From assembly GCF_001423945.1 (NCBI RefSeq), contig NZ_LMPU01000008.1:248001-312000 (forward strand): 64,000 nt of DNA, written 5' to 3'. This stretch comes from Pedobacter sp. Leaf194. Lineage in GTDB: Bacteria > Bacteroidota > Bacteroidia > Sphingobacteriales > Sphingobacteriaceae. The notes under the pieces are model-generated. The model was given only the letters and a program-made list of their open reading frames with translations, made no database searches and was not told where the DNA came from. The position numbers were made by a program, and so were the translations under genes. This document shows, one piece after another, positions 18,601 through 25,269 of the stretch; the first letter of the stretch is position 1, and every line of letters begins with the position of its first letter.

Positions 18601-19987
18601 ATACGATCAAAATAATAATCTGACCAAAAGCGGCTGACTTCATTAGCTTACTTGCGCTTTCAGTGACTTCTGTATCCATTTGATCCGAAGTCAACTTTTC
18701 GATTCCTTGCTTTTTGTATTTTCCAGTGGTAATATGGTGGACGACACTTTCTACAATGATTACTGCCCCATCTACAATTAATCCAAAATCTATTGCGCCT
18801 AAACTCATCAGGTTTCCTGATACGCCAAAGAGCTGCATCATCGAGAAGGCAAAAAGCATCGCTAGTGGAATAACCGAGGCGACGACAAGTCCGGCCCTGA
18901 GGTTACCTAAAAGCAGCACCAGTACAAACACCACAATCAAGGCACCTTCAAGTAAATTGCGTTTTACCGTATCAATGGCACGGCCAACCAGCTCTGTCCG
19001 GTCAATAAAAGGTTCAATCACTACCCCTTCCGGCAAAGATTTCTGAACCTGTACCATTCGGTCTTTTACGTTCTGGATGACTTCACTAAAATTTTCTCCT
19101 TTGAGCATCAGGGTCACACCGGCAACAACTTCCCCTTCACCGTTTCTTGTTACGGCTCCATAACGGGTGGCACTTCCAAACTGAACAGTTGCCACATCAC
19201 GAATTAAGATCGGGGATCCGCTGGTATTCTTTACCACAATTTTACGGATATCGTCTAAGTTCTCAACCTGACCAAGCCCCCTGATAAAATAAGCATTGCT
19301 TTGCTGCTCAATATAAGAACCACCTGAATTTTCATTGTTTTTTTCAAGGGCTGTATATACATCAGGAATGGTTAGCCCTAAGGCATTCAGCTTGTCATTG
19401 TCAAGGGCAACCTCATACTGCTTCACGTATCCGCCCCATCCGCTAACTTCAGCAACGCCAATAGTACCTGCAAGCTGCGTCCGAACGAGCCAGTCCTGAA
19501 TGGTACGAAGCTCCATGGCAGTATACTTTTTTTCATACCCTTTTTTAGCATGAATAACATACTGATAGATCTCTCCGAGCCCAGTGGTAATTGGAGCAAG
19601 CATAGGCTCACCTAATCCTTCAGGTATCGTATTCTCAGCTTCCTTTAGCTGTGCGTTGACCTGTGTCCTAGCCCAGTAGATGTCTACATTGTCACCAAAT
19701 ACCAAGGTAATAACAGAAATTCCTGACCTGGATATAGAGCGCTTTTCGATGATACCTGCAATATTGGCCATGGCAAGTTCAATTGGCGCAGTAATGAACT
19801 GCTCCACTTCCTGAGCACCAAGATTTGGGGATTGAGTGATAACTTGCACCTGATTATTGGTGATATCAGGTTGTGCATCCACCGGGAGGTGATAGGCTGA
19901 ATAAACGCCTGCTAAAATCAGCAATAACGTCATAATTCCAATAGTCACCTTGTTCTTTATAGAGAACGAGATTATTTTTTCAAACAT
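15614..19987 (-). CDS. czcA: CzcA-type heavy-metal RND pump fused to a TolC-family outer-membrane factor
   Basis: At 1457 residues this is far longer than CzcA or CusA (about 1040-1060). Residues 1 to about 1040 are the RND pump. Within them, DFGLIVDGA (400-408) in transmembrane helix 4 matches the HME1 signature for divalent ions (Co, Zn, Cd) and not the monovalent Cu/Ag form. A hydrophobic segment ending in QAQAQ (about 1045-1068) looks like an internal signal peptide. Residues 1069-1457 are a TolC-family domain (LTLDSAISMAVKNN, then a C-terminal RISQVSFDLGEIGYIEYIQ). One gene therefore supplies both pump and exit duct; cleavage after QAQ could free the duct. It is followed by czcB. Confidence 0.93.
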   Translation of the reverse strand: MFEKIISFSIKNKVTIGIMTLLLILAGVYSAYHLPVDAQPDITNNQVQVITQSPNLGAQEVEQFITAPIELAMANIAGIIEKRSISRSGISVITLVFGDNVDIYWARTQVNAQLKEAENTIPEGLGEPMLAPITTGLGEIYQYVIHAKKGYEKKYTAMELRTIQDWLVRTQLAGTIGVAEVSGWGGYVKQYEVALDNDKLNALGLTIPDVYTALEKNNENSGGSYIEQQSNAYFIRGLGQVENLDDIRKIVVKNTSGSPILIRDVATVQFGSATRYGAVTRNGEGEVVAGVTLMLKGENFSEVIQNVKDRMVQVQKSLPEGVVIEPFIDRTELVGRAIDTVKRNLLEGALIVVFVLVLLLGNLRAGLVVASVIPLAMLFAFSMMQLFGVSGNLMSLGAIDFGLIVDGAVIIVESVVHHITTGKYKKQGIEKLTSDQMDTEVTESASKLMKSAAFGQIIILIVYLPLLSLIGIEGKMFRPMAQTVAFAILGAFILSLTYVPMASALFLSKKTSYKRNISDRIIEFLQRVYQRTLVAVLKVKVMVVTAVFILFAVSIWLFSGMGGEFIPTLEEGDLTVEISMMQGTSLSEVVKTFGKAEKLLKDKFPEIKQAVTRIGSSEIPTDPMPMERGDMMLAMKPKGEWKSAENRSEMMEKMEEALSEIPGINVEISQPMQMRFNELMTGIRQDVAIKIYGEDLDVLAIQAEKIAKMISPVAGVSTPYIEKVSGLPQIQVAYNRDKMAQYGLNISDLNMILKTAFAGSVTGVVFEGEKRFDLVVRLDRNLRENISGVENLLIPLPSGNKVPLSQIADIGFKDAPAQVSREDGKRRIYVGFNVVGRDVETTVKEIQSKLNSEIKLPSGYYITYGGQFQNLQAAKGRLAIAVPAALLFILVLLYVTFRSVKESLLIFTAVPLASMGGIAALIITGLPFSISAGVGFIALFGVAVLNGIVLIGYFNQLKEEGVDDIYQRVLEGTKTRLRPVLMTASVASLGFLPMALSTSAGAEVQRPLATVVIGGLITATFLTLFVLPCLYLLFNRKELSKAKLPKAVVILFVVCGLMFLQQNQAQAQSSLPLTLDSAISMAVKNNLRLRSAGLSVEQARALQRSGTDLSKTEILVTQDPTSGGNMDNSIGITQNIAWPGLYKNQRKLLSQQTLLASSTSNITRAEVIREVREAWYAYLLNQESLRVLNFQDSLYKGFVNKAEVRVKTGETSNLELISARSQFQQVQALKRGVLANLANNESILKQLLNTSAPLVFVQDKPLVFPVSLDSLALSKNAQVSAGLQSAEVAKARIAVEKSKGMPDFTLGYSQQLLISGFNPADISRNYFPGTRIAGIQVGVALPIFNRANRARVKSEQLSSEIAQTDLLNTKSRLMMEYSQEVQHYQQYLQAVNYYQDQGLKQADEQLRISQVSFDLGEIGYIEYIQNVSSAVQTRLSYIEALSQLNQSAIQIQFIKGE

Positions 19988-20058
19988 AAAAGTAAAAGAT
20001 AATACGTAGTGAAATAGCCATTGTGATTCACAATTGGCAATAAATTAAATAAGACGTA

Positions 20059-20373
20059 TTAACCTAACTGTGGGGGTTGCCAAATTGAGATAGTCTGGGA
20101 AAGAGTTTCCGGAGCAGTTAGCCCTGGATAGGTAGAATCAATAGCTTTTGTGAAAACGGTTAAAACCGCCTTGGAAGAGACCTGCCTAGCACTAGAGCAG
20201 CAGCTGCAGTTACAAAATGGCGGACAAGATTCCTGGTTGCACCGCTCACTTGGAGCATGGCTTTTTTGGATGATGACATGAGTTACTTGGGCAGCAACGT
20301 CCTCCCTGTCCTGACAAGGCAGGATAGTAAGAAGGGCACAGTATATGCTAAAAAGTAAAGCAAAATATTTCAT
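20059..20373 (-). CDS. Small Cys-rich exported protein (DUF6660-like) at head of the Zn/Cd operon
   Basis: The start is the ATG at 20373; a TTG three codons upstream is unlikely. The 104-residue product has a signal peptide (KYFALLFSIYCALLTILPC). A Cys cluster follows (CNQESCPPFCNCSCCSS), and the C-terminal tail is ISIWQPPQLG. The WQPP ending and Cys cluster are what I associate with DUF6660 proteins beside metal efflux genes in Bacteroidota. Likely a periplasmic metal-binding protein or sensor. It is the first gene of the leftward operon with the CzcA-TolC fusion, 71 bases ahead of it. Confidence 0.75.
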   Translation of the reverse strand: MKYFALLFSIYCALLTILPCQDREDVAAQVTHVIIQKSHAPSERCNQESCPPFCNCSCCSSARQVSSKAVLTVFTKAIDSTYPGLTAPETLSQTISIWQPPQLG

Positions 20374-20379
20374 CCAGTG

Positions 20380-20387
20380 CAAAGGTA
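20380..20387 (-). promoter_or_regulatory. Probable -7 box of the Zn/Cd operon
   Basis: The minus strand reads TACCTTTG, a match to TAnnTTTG, ending only 6 bases before the ATG at 20373. Transcription would start at or very near the start codon, so the message would be leaderless or nearly so. No clear -33 TTG is seen. Confidence 0.55.
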
Positions 20388-20497
20388 GTAAAAATACTCA
20401 TCTGATATCTAGCTTACTCATCCAGGGAGAGAGTAATAATAGGACTATATAGATGTTTATTCAAAATCAAAAAAGCTTTAATGCTTAATTTAGCATC

Positions 20498-20827
20498 ATG
20501 GAAATTATAAGATCTTTATTCTTTTTTATTATAGCTGGAGTTTTTGAAATTGGAGGTGGCTATTTGATATGGCTATGGTTGAAAGAAGATAAACCATTCT
20601 GGTACGGAATATTAGGTGGGTTAATTCTTGCGCTTTACGGTATTGTTGCTACTTGGCAGACCGCTAATTTTGGACGGGTATATGCAACTTATGGAGGTGT
20701 GTTCATTGTTTTGGCTTTAATATGGGCATGGAAAATAGACGGATTTAAACCTGATAAATATGATATAATTGGTGCATCAGTTGCTCTAATAGGGGCTTGT
20801 ATCATCATCTACGCTCCACGAAATTAA
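20498..20827 (+). CDS. YnfA/UPF0060 family membrane protein
   Basis: The 109-residue protein has four hydrophobic helices and family motifs: AGVFEIGGGYLIWLWLKE, then ALYGIVATWQTANFGRVYA, YGGVFIVLALIWAW and a DIIGASVALIGACIIIY end. UPF0060/YnfA proteins are small multidrug-resistance-like membrane proteins, sometimes linked to drug or metal efflux. It is transcribed away from the Zn/Cd operon and toward the ars operon, with about 110 bases before arsR. It may be read alone. Confidence 0.9.
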   Translation: MEIIRSLFFFIIAGVFEIGGGYLIWLWLKEDKPFWYGILGGLILALYGIVATWQTANFGRVYATYGGVFIVLALIWAWKIDGFKPDKYDIIGASVALIGACIIIYAPRN

Positions 20828-20912
20828 GTTCGATCATATTGACTTAAGAACTAGAGTAGGATTTACAGGAACCCTTTATATCAGAAACGCTTAATAATTT
20901 GCTGTTCTCAAC

Positions 20913-20938
20913 TATATATCGTAATATTACAATATATA
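20913..20938. promoter_or_regulatory. Palindromic operator upstream of arsR
   Basis: The 26 bases are an almost perfect dyad: TATATAT, c, GTAATATTAC, a, ATATATA, with one mismatched pair. It ends two bases before the arsR ATG at 20941. ArsR/SmtB repressors bind such AT-rich 12-2-12-like dyads, so this is a good candidate for autoregulation. Confidence 0.65.
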
Positions 20939-20940
20939 TT

Positions 20941-21270
20941 ATGGGACTTACAAAAACCGAAATGTTTACCTCCGAGCAGAACCAGCTTGCTCAGCTATTA
21001 AAAGCAATGGCTCACCCTGCCCGTATTGCTATTTTGCAAAGAATACTAGTTTCCAATACTTGTATATGTGGAGATCTTGTAGAAGAACTGGGTCTTGCCC
21101 AGGCTACAATATCTCAGCATTTAAGGGAATTAAAGTCTGTCGGAATTATCCAGGGTACCATCGAAGGGGTTAGCGTTTGCTACTGTATAAACCCGGAAAC
21201 ATGGAAATTGCTGGAAACCCAAATAGGTGCTTTCCTTGGATCATATAAGCTAGAAGCTAGCTGCTGCTAG
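20941..21270 (+). CDS. arsR: ArsR/SmtB-family arsenic-responsive repressor
   Basis: I chose the ATG at 20941 over one at 20899, because the longer start would put the operator palindrome inside the coding region and adds an unrelated AT-rich leader. The 109-residue protein has a winged-helix fold (MAHPARIAILQRI, then QATISQHLRELKSVGII). Candidate arsenite-binding cysteines are Cys41 and Cys43 (TCICGD), Cys80 and Cys82 (VCYC), and a terminal CysCys (108-109). ICGDL is close to the ELCVCDL site of classical ArsR. It heads the arsenic operon. Confidence 0.93.
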   Translation: MGLTKTEMFTSEQNQLAQLLKAMAHPARIAILQRILVSNTCICGDLVEELGLAQATISQHLRELKSVGIIQGTIEGVSVCYCINPETWKLLETQIGAFLGSYKLEASCC

Positions 21271-21328
21271 CTTTTTTTAATAAAATCAATCGTTTAATTG
21301 CAATATAATAATACTTAAATCTTTAATT

Positions 21329-21799
21329 ATGAAACTATCAGAAATAAAAGCCCACTTGGCGCAGGCTGAAAGCGTAAACTTTCAATTAGAAAACGGTACA
21401 CCGGTTCCTGAACATTTCCATGTAACCGAAGTTGGTGTTGTTACAAAAGACTTTATTGATTGTGGCGGTACAGTACGTCATGAAAAAGTGGCCAACTTTC
21501 AACTTTGGGATGCCAACGATTTTGAGCATCGTTTGAAAGCAGGCAAGCTGCTAAACATTATATCACTTTCTGAAAAAGTATTAGGGATGGAAGATCTAGA
21601 AATCGAAGTGGAATACCAGGCTCAGACAATTGGTAAATACGACCTTGGTTACGATGGTAAAAACTTCTTACTAATTGCTAAGACAACAGCATGCCTTGCG
21701 CCGGAACTATGTGGTGTCCCTGAAGTAAAACAAAAAGTACAATTGCAGAATCTTGCTGCTTCCGGATCCACGTGTACACCAGGTGGCGGTTGCTGCTAA
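21329..21799 (+). CDS. DUF6428 family protein of the arsenic operon
   Basis: The 156-residue cytoplasmic protein reads LENGTPVPEHFHVTEVGVV and then FIDCGGTVRHEKVANFQLW. This matches the DUF6428 proteins that accompany arsR and acr3 in Bacteroidota. It ends in a cysteine-rich tail, STCTPGGGCC, that could bind As(III) or another thiophilic ion. Position between arsR and acr3 (58 and 13 bases) supports a role in arsenic resistance. The biochemical function is not known to me. Confidence 0.85.
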   Translation: MKLSEIKAHLAQAESVNFQLENGTPVPEHFHVTEVGVVTKDFIDCGGTVRHEKVANFQLWDANDFEHRLKAGKLLNIISLSEKVLGMEDLEIEVEYQAQTIGKYDLGYDGKNFLLIAKTTACLAPELCGVPEVKQKVQLQNLAASGSTCTPGGGCC

Positions 21800-21812
21800 A
21801 TAAATCATAACC

Positions 21813-22898
21813 ATGTCTGCAAACAACTGCGCACCTATAGCCGAAAGAAGAAAATTAAGCTTTTTAGACCGGTACCTTACATTATGGATTTTTCTAGCGA
21901 TGGGTATCGGTGTAGCTACCGGTTATTTTCTTCCGTCTTCCTCCGGATTCATCAATTCGTTTTCCAGCGGAACCACAAACATCCCTTTAGCTATCGGACT
22001 GATCTTAATGATGTATCCGCCACTAGCCAAGGTGAAATATGAAAAGATGGTACAAGTGTTTAAAGACACTAAAGTCTTAAGCGTATCCCTGGTTCTGAAT
22101 TGGGTAATTGGCCCACTTCTAATGTTTTTTTTAGCAATCACTTTTCTAAGAGATTATCCGGAATATATGGTTGGGCTGATCCTTATTGGCCTGGCACGAT
22201 GTATTGCTATGGTGGTAGTCTGGAACGAGCTTGCAGAGGGTAATAGGGAATATGCAGCAGGTTTGATTGCGCTAAACAGTATCTTTCAGGTATTGCTCTA
22301 CAGTGTATTTGCATATATCTTTATTACCGTTTTACCACCTTTCTTTGGTCTTAAAAGTCTTGAAGTAAACATTACTATTTCTGAGATTGCCAAAAGCGTA
22401 GGAATCTACCTGGGGCTTCCCTTTGCAATGGGGATCATCAGTAGGTACGGACTTATTAAACTGAAAGGTGAAGAGTGGTTTAATACGAAATTTATCCCTC
22501 TGATTTCTCCAATTACGCTTATCGCCTTACTATTTACAATTGTAATTATGTTTAGCCTGAAAGGAGAGCTCATTGTACAGATTCCTATGGATGTTGTGAG
22601 AATTGCTATACCCCTTATTATTTATTTCTCGATCATGTTTGTGATCAGCTTTTTTGCTGGCCGTTACTTCGGTGCAGACTATTCAAGAAGTACATCAATT
22701 GCTTTTACGGCAACAGGAAACAATTTTGAACTGGCCATAGCGGTTGCTATTGGTGTTTTCGGAATCAATTCGGGACAGGCATTTGCCGGTGTTATCGGCC
22801 CTTTAGTAGAAGTTCCTGCACTGATCGCTCTGGTCAACCTCGCTTTTTACTTCCGCAAAAAATACTATCCAACAAAGACCTTAAACACCATACAATAA
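21813..22898 (+). CDS. acr3: ACR3-family arsenite efflux permease
   Basis: The 361-residue membrane protein has about ten hydrophobic helices and ACR3 signatures: [19 protein letters not shown] (with Cys130, the position linked to As(III) transport in the family), a typical [13 protein letters not shown], and [20 protein letters not shown]. It should extrude arsenite (possibly antimonite) by exchange with protons. Its stop codon overlaps the next ATG by one base, so acr3 and the first metallophosphoesterase are translationally coupled. Confidence 0.95.
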   Translation: MSANNCAPIAERRKLSFLDRYLTLWIFLAMGIGVATGYFLPSSSGFINSFSSGTTNIPLAIGLILMMYPPLAKVKYEKMVQVFKDTKVLSVSLVLNWVIGPLLMFFLAITFLRDYPEYMVGLILIGLARCIAMVVVWNELAEGNREYAAGLIALNSIFQVLLYSVFAYIFITVLPPFFGLKSLEVNITISEIAKSVGIYLGLPFAMGIISRYGLIKLKGEEWFNTKFIPLISPITLIALLFTIVIMFSLKGELIVQIPMDVVRIAIPLIIYFSIMFVISFFAGRYFGADYSRSTSIAFTATGNNFELAIAVAIGVFGINSGQAFAGVIGPLVEVPALIALVNLAFYFRKKYYPTKTLNTIQ

Positions 22899-23668
22899 TG
22901 AGAATTGCACTTTTTTCAGATATCCATGCAAATCTTCCTGCCCTGGAAGCCTTTTTCAAAGACGTTGAAACCAGAAATACGGACGCAATTTATTGCCTTG
23001 GAGATTTAGTTGGATATAACATCTGGCCAAACGAGGTAATCGATAAAATTCGCAGACGAGGCATACCAACTATCGCAGGAAATTATGACTGGGGCATTGG
23101 CAGGTCTAGCGATGATTGCGGTTGTGCCTATAAAACAGATGAAGAAAAAGCATTAGGTAAGGTTTCTATCTCCTACACCAATGAAGTGGTAAAGGACGAG
23201 CAGCGTGCTTATTTAAGAACCCTTCCTGCTCATATTAGACTGGAATACCAGTTGAACCATGATAAGCGCAATATTCTTTTTGTACACGGTAGTCCCCGTA
23301 AGGTAAATGAATACCTTTTTGAAGACCGTGATGAAAAAAGCATGCTCCGGATCATGGAACAGGCAGATGCAGATATTATGTGTTTTGGCCATACCCATAA
23401 GCCTTATCACCGGATTTTAAACTCGGGGAATGAAGGTGGAGATCATTTCAGGCATGCCATTAATATTGGCTCAGTAGGTAAACCAAAAGATAGCGACCCA
23501 AGGGGTGGTTATGTTATTTTAACCATCAACCCTGATAGTAGAGTAACCGACAAAGAAAGCATTAAAGTGGAGTTTATTCGCTTTGACTATGACATAGAAA
23601 AGGCAGCTAAAGCCGTAGAGAATAGTCCACTTCCAAATGAATACGCTGATATGTTAAGACTAGGATAG
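22898..23668 (+). CDS. Metallophosphoesterase 1 in the arsenic operon
   Basis: A 256-residue calcineurin-like phosphoesterase of the YfcE/MJ0936 type: SDIHAN (Asp8, His10), CLGDLVGY (Asp36), GNYD (Asn62), HGSPR, and GHTHKPYHR. The metal ligands are all present, so an active two-metal hydrolase is expected. Compared with its neighbour it has an extra Cys-containing segment, SSDDCGCAYKT (Cys74, Cys76), near the GNYD motif. It overlaps acr3 by one base. Family members cleave phosphodiesters or phosphomonoesters; the substrate here is unknown. Confidence 0.85.
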   Translation: MRIALFSDIHANLPALEAFFKDVETRNTDAIYCLGDLVGYNIWPNEVIDKIRRRGIPTIAGNYDWGIGRSSDDCGCAYKTDEEKALGKVSISYTNEVVKDEQRAYLRTLPAHIRLEYQLNHDKRNILFVHGSPRKVNEYLFEDRDEKSMLRIMEQADADIMCFGHTHKPYHRILNSGNEGGDHFRHAINIGSVGKPKDSDPRGGYVILTINPDSRVTDKESIKVEFIRFDYDIEKAAKAVENSPLPNEYADMLRLG

Positions 23669-23671
23669 CAT

Positions 23672-24409
23672 ATGAAAATTGCACTTTTTTCAGATATACA
23701 CGCCAATCTACCGGCATTTAAAGCAATGCTAGACGATATGGATGACCAAAAACCCGATGCTGCTTATTGTCTCGGTGATTTGGTGGGATACCACATTTAT
23801 CCAAACGAAGTTATCCAGGAGATCCGTAGACGTGGAATCGGAACTTTAAAAGGCAATCATGATCAGAAGGTTGAAAAATTAATCACAACCCCAAATAGTC
23901 TCCAGGAGCCAGGTAAAAATTACGCTTATCATTTAATCAGCCAGGATAACAGAGATTACCTGAAGACACTGCCTGCGCACATTAAATTGGAATATAAGCT
24001 ACAATCCGAAACACTCAATCTTGTTTTTGCGCATGGCAGCACTAGAAGTATAGATGAATATATTTTAATAGATACGGATGAAAAGTATGTTTTAGATATG
24101 ATGCAGGAAGCAGGTGCAGACATGCTCTTTGTTGGTCATTCTCATAAGCCTTACCATCGTATTTTAAAGGATAATGATAATAAGTTCAATCATGTAGTTA
24201 ACCTCGGGTCGGTAGGAAAGCCTAAAGACGGAGATCCAAGAGGCTGCTATGTGATAATTACCATTGCTTCGGACAGCTCTATATCAGATAAAAATAGCAT
24301 ACAGGTAGAATTTAGAAGGTTTGATTATGATGTCGAATCCTCAGCAAAAATGATTGAAAATAGCCTGTTGCCAAGTGAATTTGCAGATGGATTGCGACTA
24401 GCCAAATAA
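23672..24409 (+). CDS. Metallophosphoesterase 2, tandem paralogue
   Basis: A 245-residue paralogue of the preceding gene, three bases downstream. It shares SDIHANLPA, CLGDLVGY, GHSHKPYHRIL and NLGSVGKPKDGDPRG, but has GNHD instead of GNYD and lacks the CGC segment. High likeness over the full length points to a local duplication followed by divergence around the active site. Expected to be a cytoplasmic metal-dependent phosphoesterase; whether the two form a heterodimer is an open guess. Confidence 0.85.
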   Translation: MKIALFSDIHANLPAFKAMLDDMDDQKPDAAYCLGDLVGYHIYPNEVIQEIRRRGIGTLKGNHDQKVEKLITTPNSLQEPGKNYAYHLISQDNRDYLKTLPAHIKLEYKLQSETLNLVFAHGSTRSIDEYILIDTDEKYVLDMMQEAGADMLFVGHSHKPYHRILKDNDNKFNHVVNLGSVGKPKDGDPRGCYVIITIASDSSISDKNSIQVEFRRFDYDVESSAKMIENSLLPSEFADGLRLAK

Positions 24410-24422
24410 ATCACTAAAGCAA

Positions 24423-24764
24423 ATGGATGTTAAACCCAGTGATTATGAGCCAGTAGAAAAGCAACTTGCAAAGTTTATGCGGGCATTGGCACACCCAGCC
24501 CGAATAACTATAATGATCCGGCTTGCCAGGCAGGAAAGTTGTACTGAAGGTATAATAAACGATTTACCAATTGAAGAATCTTCAGTTGCAAAGCATCTAA
24601 AAGCACTGGAAGTTGTTGGTCTTATAAAGGGGAATACCTCAAATTTACGGTCACGCTATTGCATTAACTGGTACGCCTTTTCGGATTTTTCTGAACAATT
24701 CAATTTAATATTTAAAACCTTTGTGGAGCAAGCACCGACGCAAAGCTGCAAAACCAAGGTTTAA
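24423..24764 (+). CDS. Second ArsR-like winged-helix regulator
   Basis: A 113-residue protein with the ArsR fold (FMRALAHPARITIMIRLAR, then EESSVAKHLKALEVVGLIKG). The cysteines differ from the first regulator: Cys in QESCTEG, RYCIN and QSCKTKV only, with no CxC in the recognition region. It may sense something other than As(III), or act without a ligand. It is the last gene of the ars operon, 13 bases after the second phosphoesterase. Confidence 0.88.
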   Translation: MDVKPSDYEPVEKQLAKFMRALAHPARITIMIRLARQESCTEGIINDLPIEESSVAKHLKALEVVGLIKGNTSNLRSRYCINWYAFSDFSEQFNLIFKTFVEQAPTQSCKTKV

Positions 24765-24849
24765 GTCATCTTTGATAATTTAACTAGGGTTTCTAATACA
24801 CTGCAGAGCAAGAGAAATATTGCCATTACATATTTCTCTTTCTTCCAAT

Positions 24850-25173
24850 TATCAAAAAACGGTGGTGGCTGTTGCACAACTAATCCGTCACTTTATAGAA
24901 GCGATTCTTATGTAGTTAGAAGCACTAAGAATCTCATAAATACGAAAACATCCTTTTCAGATAACATATATATGCAACTCTTAGGTAGTTGCCGCTCCCT
25001 ATTTTAAGGCTTTATTACTTCCCAGGAGTTGTGCAACAGCCACGGTGGAATAATGATAATGGCTTACACGAATACCTTCGTTTTTTTGTAATCCAAATTA
25101 TCAAAAACTCATCATCAAAAACTAAAATTCTGATTTGAATAATGGAATGAGTTATGATAATCAGCAAAAGAAA
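24850..25173 (+). repeat. Dispersed repeat copy R3 (long form, split by an insertion)
   Basis: The left end TATCAAAAAACGGTGG (24850-24865) and the right part from CGGTGG (25043) onward together rebuild the arrangement seen at 620-681. The 3-prime part then follows the long copy at 2219-2333 almost base for base. The interruption is the 177-base element at 24866-25042. The copy ends about 100 bases before the S41 peptidase gene. Confidence 0.8.
24866..25042. mobile_element. MITE-like element with 16-bp terminal inverted repeats
   Basis: The ends are TGGCTGTTGCACAACT (left) and its exact reverse complement (right). CGGTGG stands on both sides (24860-24865 and 25043-25048), consistent with a target duplication. 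The uninterrupted form of the site is visible at 630-636. The interior (about 145 bases) has no open frame of useful length, so it is a non-autonomous element or an insertion-sequence remnant. The end sequence resembles IS families whose ends read GGCTGTTGCA; I cannot assign the family. Confidence 0.75.
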
Positions 25174-25269
25174 ACGCTAATTAATTTTAATTTAATTGCA
25201 ACATCCTAAAGAATGTGGTGTCTTTTAAAGAGATACTACAACCTAGTTAATAACAGCTAATAAGTCAAT

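Noticed and set aside
20899..20940. Upstream ATG as arsR start
   Set aside because: It would place the operator dyad in the coding region and adds an AT-rich leader unlike ArsR proteins.
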